This document shows positions 53,930 to 61,602 of a stretch of DNA of 64,000 nucleotides, one piece after another. Within the stretch, counting starts at the first letter, position 1; each line of letters begins with the position of its first letter. This stretch comes from Caldilineaceae bacterium. Its GTDB lineage: Bacteria; Chloroflexota; Anaerolineae; Caldilineales; Caldilineaceae. A model generated the notes under the pieces. It saw only the letters and a list, made by a program, of their open reading frames with translations, made no database searches and was not told the DNA's origin. Location: assembly GCA_018003515.1 (NCBI GenBank), contig JAGNDO010000003.1, positions 1 through 64,000 on the forward strand, read 5' to 3'. Both the position numbers and the translations under genes were made by a program.

Positions 53930-56025
53930 GGTTTTACCTCCGTTTCGTCATCAATCGCAAGCCGTACTTCCGCCAAATTCTCAAATCCTCCCTCCACCGC
54001 CCGGTAGAGGATCACCATGATCCCGTCCACGTCGGGTGCAGCGGGCAACCGATAGGCATCGGCCACGGGCACCCCGGCGGGCAGGCGGCTGAAGGTCACC
54101 AGCCCGGCCACCGGCCCAGGCCGATCCTGTTGCAGAATGGCCCCGCCTTCCCCCGCCGGGTCGGGGATGAACCCTCCGCCGACCGTGGGGCGCACGCTGA
54201 TGGACCAATCATGGGGCTGCATCGTCGGGTCGATCTGCCAGTACAGGGTCAGGTCCATGCTGGCCGGGGCGTCGAAGACCGGCGCACCGTCGGGGCCGGG
54301 TTGCACGGCGTAGCCGAGCAGGGTGATGCCATCCCCCACGGGCTGGTTGAGGATGGTTTGCGGCGTCGGCGCAGCTTCCCCACCAACCGCACTCAGGGCC
54401 ACCCAATCTGGACTGTGGGCGGTGAGGGTGATCGTCCCGCCCCCATCCCCCAACTCCGAAAGCAGCAGGGGGACCACGCCGATCTCGGCCAAGATCGTGC
54501 GCCCCTCGGCCAAGCCCTGGGCCACCTGCGCCCGGTTGAGGATTTCCACATCTGGGCGGATGGCCCAAATCTCGCTCAAATAGGTCAATCCCAAGGCTTC
54601 CCCCACGGGGGCGAAGAGACCCACATCCGCGGGCAAAGGCTGGGTCAGCAACACCGCCGCCCGGTCCAGAGCCGTGTCCGCCACGCGTCCCCGACTGTCC
54701 GCGCCCGGCAGGGAGGCCGTCACCCGCCAGAGGATGGCGAGGATGAGGACGGCGGTGAGGAGGTGAGCGGGTGAAGGGGTGAGGGGGTGAGCGGGTGATT
54801 TGGCCCTCCGCCAGCGCCCCGCCATTCGCCATTCGCCATTTGCGATCCCAACCAGCCCCAACAAAACCAGGGGATACGCGGGCAGGATCACCTGATACCA
54901 GTTGCCAAAGCGGTCGATCCAGACAAAGACGGCGTAGATCAGGATGGTTGAATAGAGCAGGAAGGCCAGGCGGCGGCCCAAAAACCAGATGCCGATCAGC
55001 CCCAGGAGGATCAAGGGCATGCTCAATTCCTGCCAGATCAGGTCGGGAAAGCCCACCCCGTCCCAAAAGCCCCGGGTGAAATCCAGCCCCCAACTCAACT
55101 CGTCCCGCCCCTGGGCCGTGGAGACAAAGGCCCAAAACCATTCGCCGGTGGTTTGCCACGCCCCCTGCCCCCACCACTCAGGGTGCGCGCTGCCCCGCAC
55201 ATAGACATAAACATAGCTCACCAAAGGCAGGGCCGCCGAAACCACCGCCCCCACCACGGTCAGCGGACGGCGCAACAGATGCGGACGATCCACCAGCACC
55301 AAGATCATCACGGCCGGCACAATAAAGGCCACCGTCACCATGTGGGCCAAGCTCAACCCGCACAGGAAGGCGAGGGTTAACAAATGGCGAATGGCGAATG
55401 GCGAATGGTGGGGTTGGGGAGCGGGGATTGGTTGATTGGTTGATTGGCTGATTGGTCGATTGTCGTCGCCATCCGCCCCCCGCCTCCCGCCATTCGCCAT
55501 TCGCCATTCGCCCCTCGCCCCTCGTCCCCCGCCCCACAACAAATACACATACACAATCCCCAGAGTCTGGGCAATGGCGCTGCTGTATTGCTCGGTGGTG
55601 GTGGCGTAATACCAGAAAAAGTAGGTGGTGGCGTAGAAGGCGGTGAGGAGGGTGGCGAAGAGGCGATCCCCGTGGGGGCGTTCTGCGTGCCGGGTCAGGC
55701 GGATGATGATGGCATAGAAGAGGGCCAGGGAGAGCAAGGCCCATAGGGTGCTGTAGCTGCTCAGGATTGGGATGGGGTTGGGTAGGGGATTACCCAACAG
55801 ACGGGCCACCCCGCGCAGACCATGAAACCAGAGCCAGCCGCCCATCGTGTACAGGGGATACCCCGGCGCGTTGCTGGGCCGGGCCTGGACCTGGGCATAT
55901 TGGTGGGTGATCAGATCCCCGCCCTCCAATTCCCTGGGCTGAAATCCCGTGTCCAAGGTGGCAATATAGATGAAAAGCGCCGCCATCAAGAGCAGCGCCA
56001 AGGGCCAATGTGGAAATTTTCGCAT
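53926..56025 (-). CDS. Large membrane glycosyltransferase-like protein (DUF2723) with two repeat insertions
   Basis: A 699-residue polytopic protein. The first loop (TLDTGFQPRELEGGDLITHQ, about 23, and RPSNAPGYPLYTMGGWLW) and LAHMVTVAFIVPAVMI match the DUF2723/PMT-like group, with about ten helices and a soluble C-terminal part (residues 440 on). Residues 164-215 (RGEWRMANGG...HSPFAIRH) and 394-424 (ANGEWRMAGR...PAHPLTPSPAH) are encoded by in-frame copies of the intergenic repeats and lie in loops between helices. It probably moves a sugar on a lipid carrier. Confidence 0.75.
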   Translation of the reverse strand: MRKFPHWPLALLLMAALFIYIATLDTGFQPRELEGGDLITHQYAQVQARPSNAPGYPLYTMGGWLWFHGLRGVARLLGNPLPNPIPILSSYSTLWALLSLALFYAIIIRLTRHAERPHGDRLFATLLTAFYATTYFFWYYATTTEQYSSAIAQTLGIVYVYLLWGGGRGARGEWRMANGGRRGADGDDNRPISQSTNQPIPAPQPHHSPFAIRHLLTLAFLCGLSLAHMVTVAFIVPAVMILVLVDRPHLLRRPLTVVGAVVSAALPLVSYVYVYVRGSAHPEWWGQGAWQTTGEWFWAFVSTAQGRDELSWGLDFTRGFWDGVGFPDLIWQELSMPLILLGLIGIWFLGRRLAFLLYSTILIYAVFVWIDRFGNWYQVILPAYPLVLLGLVGIANGEWRMAGRWRRAKSPAHPLTPSPAHLLTAVLILAILWRVTASLPGADSRGRVADTALDRAAVLLTQPLPADVGLFAPVGEALGLTYLSEIWAIRPDVEILNRAQVAQGLAEGRTILAEIGVVPLLLSELGDGGGTITLTAHSPDWVALSAVGGEAAPTPQTILNQPVGDGITLLGYAVQPGPDGAPVFDAPASMDLTLYWQIDPTMQPHDWSISVRPTVGGGFIPDPAGEGGAILQQDRPGPVAGLVTFSRLPAGVPVADAYRLPAAPDVDGIMVILYRAVEGGFENLAEVRLAIDDETEVKP
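54755..54845. repeat. In-frame repeat insertion 2 in the DUF2723-like gene
   Basis: Plus strand: GTGAGCGGGTGAAGGGGTGA words, then GCCATTCGCCATTCGCCATT. The first half matches the repeat at 58563, the second those at 55381 and 59226. The reading frame (minus) stays open. Confidence 0.88.
55381..55535. repeat. In-frame repeat insertion 1 in the DUF2723-like gene
   Basis: Arms of GGCGAATGGCGAATGGCGAA (55388) and its complement GCCATTCGCCATTCGCCATT (55490) surround GGTTGATTGGTTGATTGGCT words. The insertion encodes about 52 residues without a stop. Confidence 0.9.
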
Positions 56026-56041
56026 AGTTTATGTTGTCAGA

Positions 56042-56124
56042 GGGATGCGAGGGGCGAGGGGCGAATGGCGAGGGGCGGCGACAATCCCCAATCCCTAATC
56101 CCCTACCCCCAATCCCCTACCCCG
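56042..56124. repeat. Repeat between the DUF2723-like and MscS genes
   Basis: GGGGCGAGGGGCGAATGGCG followed by AATCCCCAATCCCTAATCCC words, without an inverted partner: a one-armed mixture of the words of 43777 and 59226. It reaches the stop of the MscS gene. Confidence 0.8.
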
Positions 56125-56950
56125 TGATTTCAATACCACCCGCGTCGAACGCATCGTGGATCAGGCTGAGAAGCTGGGTGCGGCTGGACGCGCCCCGGCC
56201 ATATTGGGTGCGGGCCACCAGACTCAGCCCGGTGTGGATGCCCATTTCGCCCCGTTCGCTGATCAGCTCGGGCACTTCCAGCAGATCCGGTACGGCCTTC
56301 ATCAGGGTGGGCACCACTTGGTTGAGGATGATCATGGCCTCGTCCAACTGGGCGGTCTTGATCTGGAGGCGGATGGTGCCGATGCTGAAGGTGCCCCGGG
56401 CAAAGTTGCGCACGTTGCGCACCTCGCCGTTGGGGATCACGTAAAACTCCCCGCTGGGCGCGCGCAGATGGGTGGTGCGCAGGTTGAGATCCTCGACCAT
56501 ACCCTCCACCCCGTTGATCTCTACCTTTTCGCCGATGGTGTACTGATCTTCAAAGAGAAAGACCATGCCGCTGATATAATCGCTGACCAAAGGCCGGGCA
56601 CCCAGACCAAAAGCGGCGCTAAATAGCCCCAAAAAAGTGAGCAGCCCTCTGGAATCCACAAAGAGGCTGAGGGCGGCCACCGTGGCGATGATGTAGACCA
56701 GGACGCGCAACACATCCTGGGTCAACCCGCCCAAGGTCTCGGCCCGGCGCTCGCTATAGCGGCGACTGCGTCCCCAGCCGCCGCTGCTGATCACGGCCCG
56801 CCGCACAACCGGCGACAGAATCTGGATCGCTACCCAGGCCACGACATAGTAGATGACCACGAAATAGCCCCGTCGCAACCCTGGGTCGGTGGTAATCCAT
56901 GTGAGTAAATTGAGAAACCAGTCATTGATCATAGAAACCGATGCTAACAT
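56117..56950 (-). CDS. MscS-type mechanosensitive channel
   Basis: A 277-residue channel subunit with an N-terminal helix (about 22-42), a second (about 80-100) and the pore helix TM3 (LLTFLGLFSAAFGLGARPLVSD, about 105), then the beta domain (EDQYTIGEKVEINGVEGMVEDL; IPNGEVRNVRNFARG). It opens under hypo-osmotic stress. ATG 56950 is taken; ATG 56932 is an alternative. Confidence 0.9.
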   Translation of the reverse strand: MLASVSMINDWFLNLLTWITTDPGLRRGYFVVIYYVVAWVAIQILSPVVRRAVISSGGWGRSRRYSERRAETLGGLTQDVLRVLVYIIATVAALSLFVDSRGLLTFLGLFSAAFGLGARPLVSDYISGMVFLFEDQYTIGEKVEINGVEGMVEDLNLRTTHLRAPSGEFYVIPNGEVRNVRNFARGTFSIGTIRLQIKTAQLDEAMIILNQVVPTLMKAVPDLLEVPELISERGEMGIHTGLSLVARTQYGRGASSRTQLLSLIHDAFDAGGIEITG

Positions 56951-57070
56951 GAGCAAGAATCGCTGTCAAAGCTGGCTCACCACCCGCCCACACTTTTGGC
57001 GATGGACCAGGGCCACCGTATAATTCAGGGATGCTTTTTTGATGAACCGCTATAGTGGATAGGATCGATT

Positions 57071-58144
57071 ATGCACCGAGAATTGCACAAACGCGACGAG
57101 CTTCCCGATCTCCAGCCTATGCCGTCTGAAGATTCCCCCAAGAAGCGCCCGCTGATCGGCGTCCCCACCGGGCGCGAACGGTCTCAGCGTTTTTATGGGT
57201 TGCCCCTCTATATCATGAACCAGACCTACATCCGTACCCTGGAAAAGCTGGGCGCGCTGCCGGTGATGATCCCCTTGCAGATGACCGACGAGACCCTGCG
57301 GGGCATCTTCGAGCGGCTGGACGGCATCTTCCTGCCCGGCGGCGAGGACATGGACCCCGGCACCTACGACGAAGAGCGCCATCCCCAACTGGGCGCGGTG
57401 GACAAGGAGCGGGACCGCACGGAACTGCTCCTCACCCGCTGGGCCTTGGCCGAGGGCATGCCCTTCTTTGGCATCTGCCGGGGGGTGCAAGTGCTCAACG
57501 TGGCCTGTGGGGGCGCGCTCTACCAGGATCTGCACAGCCAGCGCCCGGATCTGGAAAAGCACGACTATTTCCCGCCCAAGTTCGAACGCTTCCGCATCAG
57601 CCATCAGATCGACATTGAGGCGGACAGCCGGGTGGGCAGCGCTTTGGGCAAGGTACACGAGATCAACTCCATGCACCACCAGGGCATCAAGCGGGTGGGC
57701 AACGGTCTGCGGGTGGTCGCCACCGCCCCGGACGGTCTGGCCGAGGCCCTGGAAATGCCCGCCTTGCCCTTTGCCGTGGGCGTGCAGTGGCATCCCGAAG
57801 AATTGGCCAAGACCGACCAGCACAGCGCCAACCTCTTTTATCGATTTGTGGAAACTGCGGCCTCGGACTGGCAAGATCAGGTGCCGTCAAGCTGGCCCGG
57901 CCATTTCCGCCAACTGCTTGCCGACGCCGAGAGCCGCCGACCGGAGAAACCCCTGGCCGTCTCGCTCCCCAACCCGGCCTACGCCAACGGCGTCACCCTG
58001 ACCCCGGTGGTCGTGGTCAATGGGGGCAATGGCAGCAACGGTCATGGGGTGCTGCAAGTGGCCATCAACGGCGGCAATGGCAACGGCCTGCCCGCCCCGG
58101 TGGACGAACTTGACAGCGAAGCGCTGATCACCCACTGCGCCTAA
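57071..58144 (+). CDS. Gamma-glutamyl-gamma-aminobutyrate hydrolase family (class I amidotransferase-like)
   Basis: A 357-residue peptidase C26 protein. LPGGEDMDPGTY (about 95), the nucleophile Cys in FFGICRGVQVLN (about 138), and VGVQWHPEELAKTD with the catalytic His (about 240). It hydrolyses gamma-glutamyl amides such as gamma-Glu-GABA in polyamine use. The usual length is about 250; this one has an added tail of about 100 residues with a Gly/Asn-rich stretch (NGGNGSNGHG, NGGNGNG), probably flexible. Confidence 0.88.
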   Translation: MHRELHKRDELPDLQPMPSEDSPKKRPLIGVPTGRERSQRFYGLPLYIMNQTYIRTLEKLGALPVMIPLQMTDETLRGIFERLDGIFLPGGEDMDPGTYDEERHPQLGAVDKERDRTELLLTRWALAEGMPFFGICRGVQVLNVACGGALYQDLHSQRPDLEKHDYFPPKFERFRISHQIDIEADSRVGSALGKVHEINSMHHQGIKRVGNGLRVVATAPDGLAEALEMPALPFAVGVQWHPEELAKTDQHSANLFYRFVETAASDWQDQVPSSWPGHFRQLLADAESRRPEKPLAVSLPNPAYANGVTLTPVVVVNGGNGSNGHGVLQVAINGGNGNGLPAPVDELDSEALITHCA

Positions 58145-58153
58145 CGAGTCAGA

Positions 58154-58208
58154 GGAGTTCGCACCCCCTGGTGCGAACGGGTCGGCGGCAAGGGGTGCCG
58201 ACTCCTCC
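58154..58208. repeat. GTTCGCA-family double hairpin
   Basis: GGAGT/ACTCC outer arms enclose GTTCGCACC/GGTGCGAAC and GTCGGC/GCCGAC stems. Its first part is nearly the same as 52706-52735. Confidence 0.85.
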
Positions 58209-58239
58209 AACTCAAAAAAAGCCCCCAGTCAACTACACC

Positions 58240-58289
58240 CCAAACGAAAAGACGGCACTGCTCAAAAGCAGTGCCGTCTTTTCGTTTGG
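58240..58289 (-). terminator. 22-bp hairpin, terminator of tRNA-Glu
   Basis: CCAAACGAAAAGACGGCACTGC (58240-58261, 22 bases; its key part is GACGGCACTGC) pairs perfectly with 58268-58289, loop TCAAAA. Read on the minus strand, GCAGTGCCGTC is followed by TTTTCGTTTGG. It touches the tRNA 3' end. Confidence 0.85.
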
Positions 58290-58362
58290 TAGCGCATACG
58301 GGATTCGAACCCGTGTCTCGGCCTTGAGAGGGCCGTGTCCTGGGCCCCTAGACGAATGCGCC
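58290..58362 (-). tRNA. tRNA-Glu (anticodon CTC)
   Basis: On the minus strand the 73 bases fold as a cloverleaf: acceptor GGCGCAT/ATGCGCT (first pair G-U), D arm with GTCTAGGGGCC, anticodon stem CGGCC/GGCCG with loop CTCTCAA (anticodon CTC), T arm ACGGG-TTCGAAT-CCCGT, discriminator A. CCA is not encoded. It reads GAG codons. Confidence 0.95.
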
Positions 58363-58509
58363 ACGCAAGGTGCTGCATGTTTCGGGTGATGGGGCCCTTG
58401 CCTCTTTCAAGGCAACGTTCCGAATTATAGGAAAAAGTGGACAAAATGTCAAATTTGGGTGGCATTGGGACATGCCAAAGTCCAGTTCGGCCCACCCCCT
58501 ACCCTGTGC

Positions 58510-58515
58510 TATAAT
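58510..58515 (+). promoter_or_regulatory. Possible -10 box before the radical SAM gene
   Basis: A perfect TATAAT about 150 bases before the start; no good -35 box is visible. Confidence 0.35.
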
Positions 58516-58562
58516 CCACCCTCAACCTGTCCCAACGCGGGTTCAAACCCCGCCCGTTCTGT

Positions 58563-58634
58563 GAGCGGGTGAAGGGGTGAGCGGGTGAAGGGGTGAAAAT
58601 CACCCGTTCACCCCTTCACCCGCTCACCCCCTCA
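58563..58634. repeat. Inverted repeat of GGGTGAGC / GCTCACCC words
   Basis: GAGCGGGTGAAGGGGTGA twice, then the complement TCACCCCTTCACCCGCTC; it occupies the leader of the radical SAM gene. The same words occur inside the DUF2723-like gene at 54755. Confidence 0.88.
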
Positions 58635-58667
58635 TAAAACGGCAACCGAGAGCAAACGGAGACACCC

Positions 58668-60764
58668 ATGCTATCCTCGCCCAAACAGATCACCCGCGCC
58701 TTGGACCGTACTTTGCACAAGGTGGTGCAGCCCGCCCGCTATACTGGCGGGGAGCTAAATTCTATCACCAAGGACTGGTCCGATCCTCGCATCCGCAGCA
58801 AGATTGCCCTGGCTTTTCCCGATATTTACGAATTGGGCGGCTCCAATTTGGGGCTGGCTTTGCTCTATGACCTGATCAACAAGCGGGACGATCTGCTGGC
58901 CGAGCGGGTCTATTGTCCGTGGACCGACTTCGAGGCCATCATGCGCCGGGACGGCATCCCCCTCTATGGGCTGGAGAGCCGCCACCCCGTGGCCGACTTC
59001 GACCTCTTCGCCTTCAGCCTGCCCTACGAGCAACTCTATACCAACGTCCTCACCATGCTGGATCTGGCCGGCATCCCTCTGCGCGCCGAGGAGCGGGGGA
59101 TCGAGCATCCCCTGGTCATCGCCGGCGGCTCCGGCTGTTACAATCCCGAACCCATGAGCGCTTTTTTTGATGCAATGGTGATTGGCGAGGGGGAAGAGGT
59201 GATCTTTGAGGTGATTGAGGCGTTTGGCGAATGGCGAATGGCGAATGGCGAGGGGCGAGGGGCGGGGGGCGAAAAAACATCCGATGCCCAAGCCCGCCAT
59301 TCGCCATTCGCCATTCGTCATTCGCTCTGGACCCGCCTGGCCCGCATCCCTGGCGTCTATGTGCCCGCGCTGTACGATGTGAGCTATGCGGCGGATGGGT
59401 CGATTGCGGCCACGGTGCCCACCCATCCCAGCGCACCGGCGGAGGTGATGAAGCGGGTGGTGACGGTGTTGCCGGAGCCGGTGACCCGCTTCATCGTGCC
59501 CTATATCGATGTGGTCCACAACCGGGCGGCCATCGAGATCATGCGGGGATGCACCCGGGGCTGCCGCTTCTGCCAGGCCGGGATGATCTTCCGCCCGGTG
59601 CGAGAGCGGCCGGTGGAGGAGACCCTGCGCGCCGTGGACGAGATGATTGCCCATTGCGGCTTCGAGGAGGTCAGCTTTCTCAGCCTGAGCAGCAGCGACT
59701 ATACCCATGTGGCCGAGTTGGTGCGGCGGACCATGGAAAAGCACGGGGCCAAGAAGTTGAGTATCGGCCTGCCCTCCCTGCGCATCGAGAGCTTCAGCGT
59801 GGATCTGATGGACCTGCTGGAGCAGGGCCGCCGGCGCTCCGGCTTCACCTTTGCGCCCGAAGCCGCCACAGACCGCCTGCGGGATGTGATCAACAAGCCC
59901 ATCGCCTCGGCGGATCTGCTGGCCACCGCGGAGGAGGTCTACAAGCGGGGCTGGACCACTATCAAGATGTACTTTATGATCGGTCACCCCACCCAGACCT
60001 TGGACGATGTGCAGGCCATCGCAGATCTGTCCAAGGCGGTGCTGGCCGTGGGTCGCCGGGTGCTGGGCAAGAAGGCCAACGTGCGTATCGGCGTCAGCAC
60101 CTTGGTGCCCAAGCCCCACACCCCGTTTCAATGGGTGCCCATGGAGGACGAGGCGGTGATTCGAGCGCAGATCGACCTCCTGCGCCGGGAGTTGCGCGGG
60201 CCGGGGGTGAAATTCACCTGGAACAACCCGGAGGAGACCCTGGTTGAGGCCTTCCTGACCCGGGGCGACCGCAAGCTGGGCGATGTGATCCAGCGGGCCT
60301 GGGCATTGGGGGCCAAGCTGGACGCCTGGGGCGAGCACTTCCGCTTCGACCTGTGGCAGCGGGCCTTTGCCGAGAGCGGGCTGGACATGGATTGGTACGC
60401 CCGCCGCGCCCGGCCCACGGACGAGATTCTGCCCTGGGAGCATATCTCCGCCGGGCTGAAGAAGCAGTTTTTGTTGGAGGAGTACACAAACACCTATGCC
60501 GGCGGGGTGGTGGACGACTGTCGGGAACATTGCTTCTCTTGCGGGATTTTGGGTCACTTCAAGGAGCAGCGCCGGGACGCGCCGGACGACGGCTGGTGCT
60601 GTCCGCCCCTGGGCAAGGGCAAAAGCCGCCAGCCCGTGGACATCCACCCCGTGCCCCTCTACTTCAACGACGATATGTCCCCAGGCAAGGTGGGCCAATT
60701 CGATCACCGAGTCCCCCAGCGCCGGGCAGGGACGGTGGTGCAGCGGGTTGAGGTGGGAGATTGA
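58668..60764 (+). CDS. TIGR03960 family B12-binding-like radical SAM protein with in-frame repeat
   Basis: A 698-residue protein. The N-terminal part (FPDIYELGGSNLGLALLYDL; AGGSGCYNPEP) is a B12-binding-like Rossmann domain; the radical SAM core has CTRGCRFCQAG (C-x3-C-x2-C, about 289), FAPEAATDRLRDVINK and GHPTQTLDDVQ. The C-terminal CREHCFSCGILGHF is a further Cys group. Its substrate is unknown; it normally neighbours a DUF2344 (TIGR03936) gene. Residues about 187-220 are repeat-encoded (GEWRMANGEG, HSPFAIRHS), between the two domains. The stop lies in the AGATTGA repeat. Confidence 0.88.
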   Translation: MLSSPKQITRALDRTLHKVVQPARYTGGELNSITKDWSDPRIRSKIALAFPDIYELGGSNLGLALLYDLINKRDDLLAERVYCPWTDFEAIMRRDGIPLYGLESRHPVADFDLFAFSLPYEQLYTNVLTMLDLAGIPLRAEERGIEHPLVIAGGSGCYNPEPMSAFFDAMVIGEGEEVIFEVIEAFGEWRMANGEGRGAGGEKTSDAQARHSPFAIRHSLWTRLARIPGVYVPALYDVSYAADGSIAATVPTHPSAPAEVMKRVVTVLPEPVTRFIVPYIDVVHNRAAIEIMRGCTRGCRFCQAGMIFRPVRERPVEETLRAVDEMIAHCGFEEVSFLSLSSSDYTHVAELVRRTMEKHGAKKLSIGLPSLRIESFSVDLMDLLEQGRRRSGFTFAPEAATDRLRDVINKPIASADLLATAEEVYKRGWTTIKMYFMIGHPTQTLDDVQAIADLSKAVLAVGRRVLGKKANVRIGVSTLVPKPHTPFQWVPMEDEAVIRAQIDLLRRELRGPGVKFTWNNPEETLVEAFLTRGDRKLGDVIQRAWALGAKLDAWGEHFRFDLWQRAFAESGLDMDWYARRARPTDEILPWEHISAGLKKQFLLEEYTNTYAGGVVDDCREHCFSCGILGHFKEQRRDAPDDGWCCPPLGKGKSRQPVDIHPVPLYFNDDMSPGKVGQFDHRVPQRRAGTVVQRVEVGD
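59226..59326. repeat. In-frame repeat insertion in the radical SAM gene
   Basis: GGCGAATGGCGAATGGCGAA at 59226 faces GCCATTCGCCATTCGTCATT at 59296-59324; between them a non-repeated centre with GAAAAAACATCCGATGCCCA. About 34 codons without a stop. Confidence 0.9.
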
Positions 60765-60812
60765 AGATTGAAGATTGAAGATTGAAGATTGAAGATTGAA
60801 GATTGAAGATTG
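60759..60812. repeat. AGATTGA tandem repeat
   Basis: About eight direct units of 7 bases, starting at the last codons of the radical SAM gene (TGA 60762-60764). Confidence 0.9.
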
Positions 60813-60889
60813 ACCGGGGATCCTGGGAACGGTAAAATGGAGACTGACCCACGTGCAATGATGTGGTGCCTTGCAAGGAAAGGAAGACC

Positions 60890-61219
60890 ATGAATACACA
60901 GACTGTTGACTGGATTGACCGGGTGGCAAATGTCCTTTCGCTCTCCTCGGATGATGTGATCTTTGAGAGTATCGAGAGCTTGCTCGAATACCGACTGTTG
61001 CAACTAAACAGCCAGGTCATCGCCTTTGCCGACAAGTATGAAGTTGCGTCCGTCACAGAAATGGAAACGCGCTATCAAGATGGCACGTTGAGTGAACTTG
61101 ATTCCTGGGATGATTTTCAGCAGTTCGACCATCTGGAATATGACCGGGATCGGGTACAGGAACTGTTGACCACGCTTCGGGCAACGGCGCGCAAGCACGA
61201 GGTACCTGTTCTGGCATGA
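60890..61219 (+). CDS. Putative antitoxin of the TumE-like toxin
   Basis: A 109-residue helical protein: VLSLSSDDVIFESIESLLEYRL, then KYEVASVTEMETRYQDGTLSE and an acidic SWDDFQQFDHLEYDRDRVQELL end. Proteins of this make stand before DUF6516/TumE toxins. It overlaps the next gene by 4 bases, behind AAGGAAAGG. No HTH is seen, unlike classical TumA. Confidence 0.65.
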   Translation: MNTQTVDWIDRVANVLSLSSDDVIFESIESLLEYRLLQLNSQVIAFADKYEVASVTEMETRYQDGTLSELDSWDDFQQFDHLEYDRDRVQELLTTLRATARKHEVPVLA

Positions 61220-61602
61220 ATACCATGGACGTTGAACCCCTAAGATCCCTTGCTGTCAGGGAATATCCAGACATCGTTCGGGCCACCTCTGTGGCACACA
61301 AGAACGATCTCAGGCTTTTCTTGGCCGACGGCAGTTTCATCAAGGTGTGGTTTTCGTTGCGAGTGGCAGGCCGGTATAGCTATCACTGGGAACGGCGCAC
61401 GATCGACGGAACGATTTACCGGCATGATAATGCGCCAGATAGAGAGTGGAAATCCGTGTCAACATGGCCGAAGCATTTCCACGCGGGCAGTCAGGAATCG
61501 GTTATTGAGAGCCATTTAGACGACGATCCGCTGATAGCATTGCGGCAATTCCTGACATTTGTACGTGGCATATTCAACACCAAGCAACAGGGTAATTCAT
61601 GA
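61216..61602 (+). CDS. TumE-like toxin (DUF6516)
   Basis: A 128-residue protein with the DUF6516 marks: LRLFLADGSFIKVWFSL, YSYHWERRTIDGTIYRHDNAPDREWKSVSTWPKHFH (in parts: YSYHWERR, IYRHDNAPDREW, WPKHFH), and ALRQFLTFVRG. TumE acts as a toxin in a type II pair; mechanism is not settled. Its stop overlaps the start of the TIGR03936 gene by 4 bases. Confidence 0.72.
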   Translation: MNTMDVEPLRSLAVREYPDIVRATSVAHKNDLRLFLADGSFIKVWFSLRVAGRYSYHWERRTIDGTIYRHDNAPDREWKSVSTWPKHFHAGSQESVIESHLDDDPLIALRQFLTFVRGIFNTKQQGNS

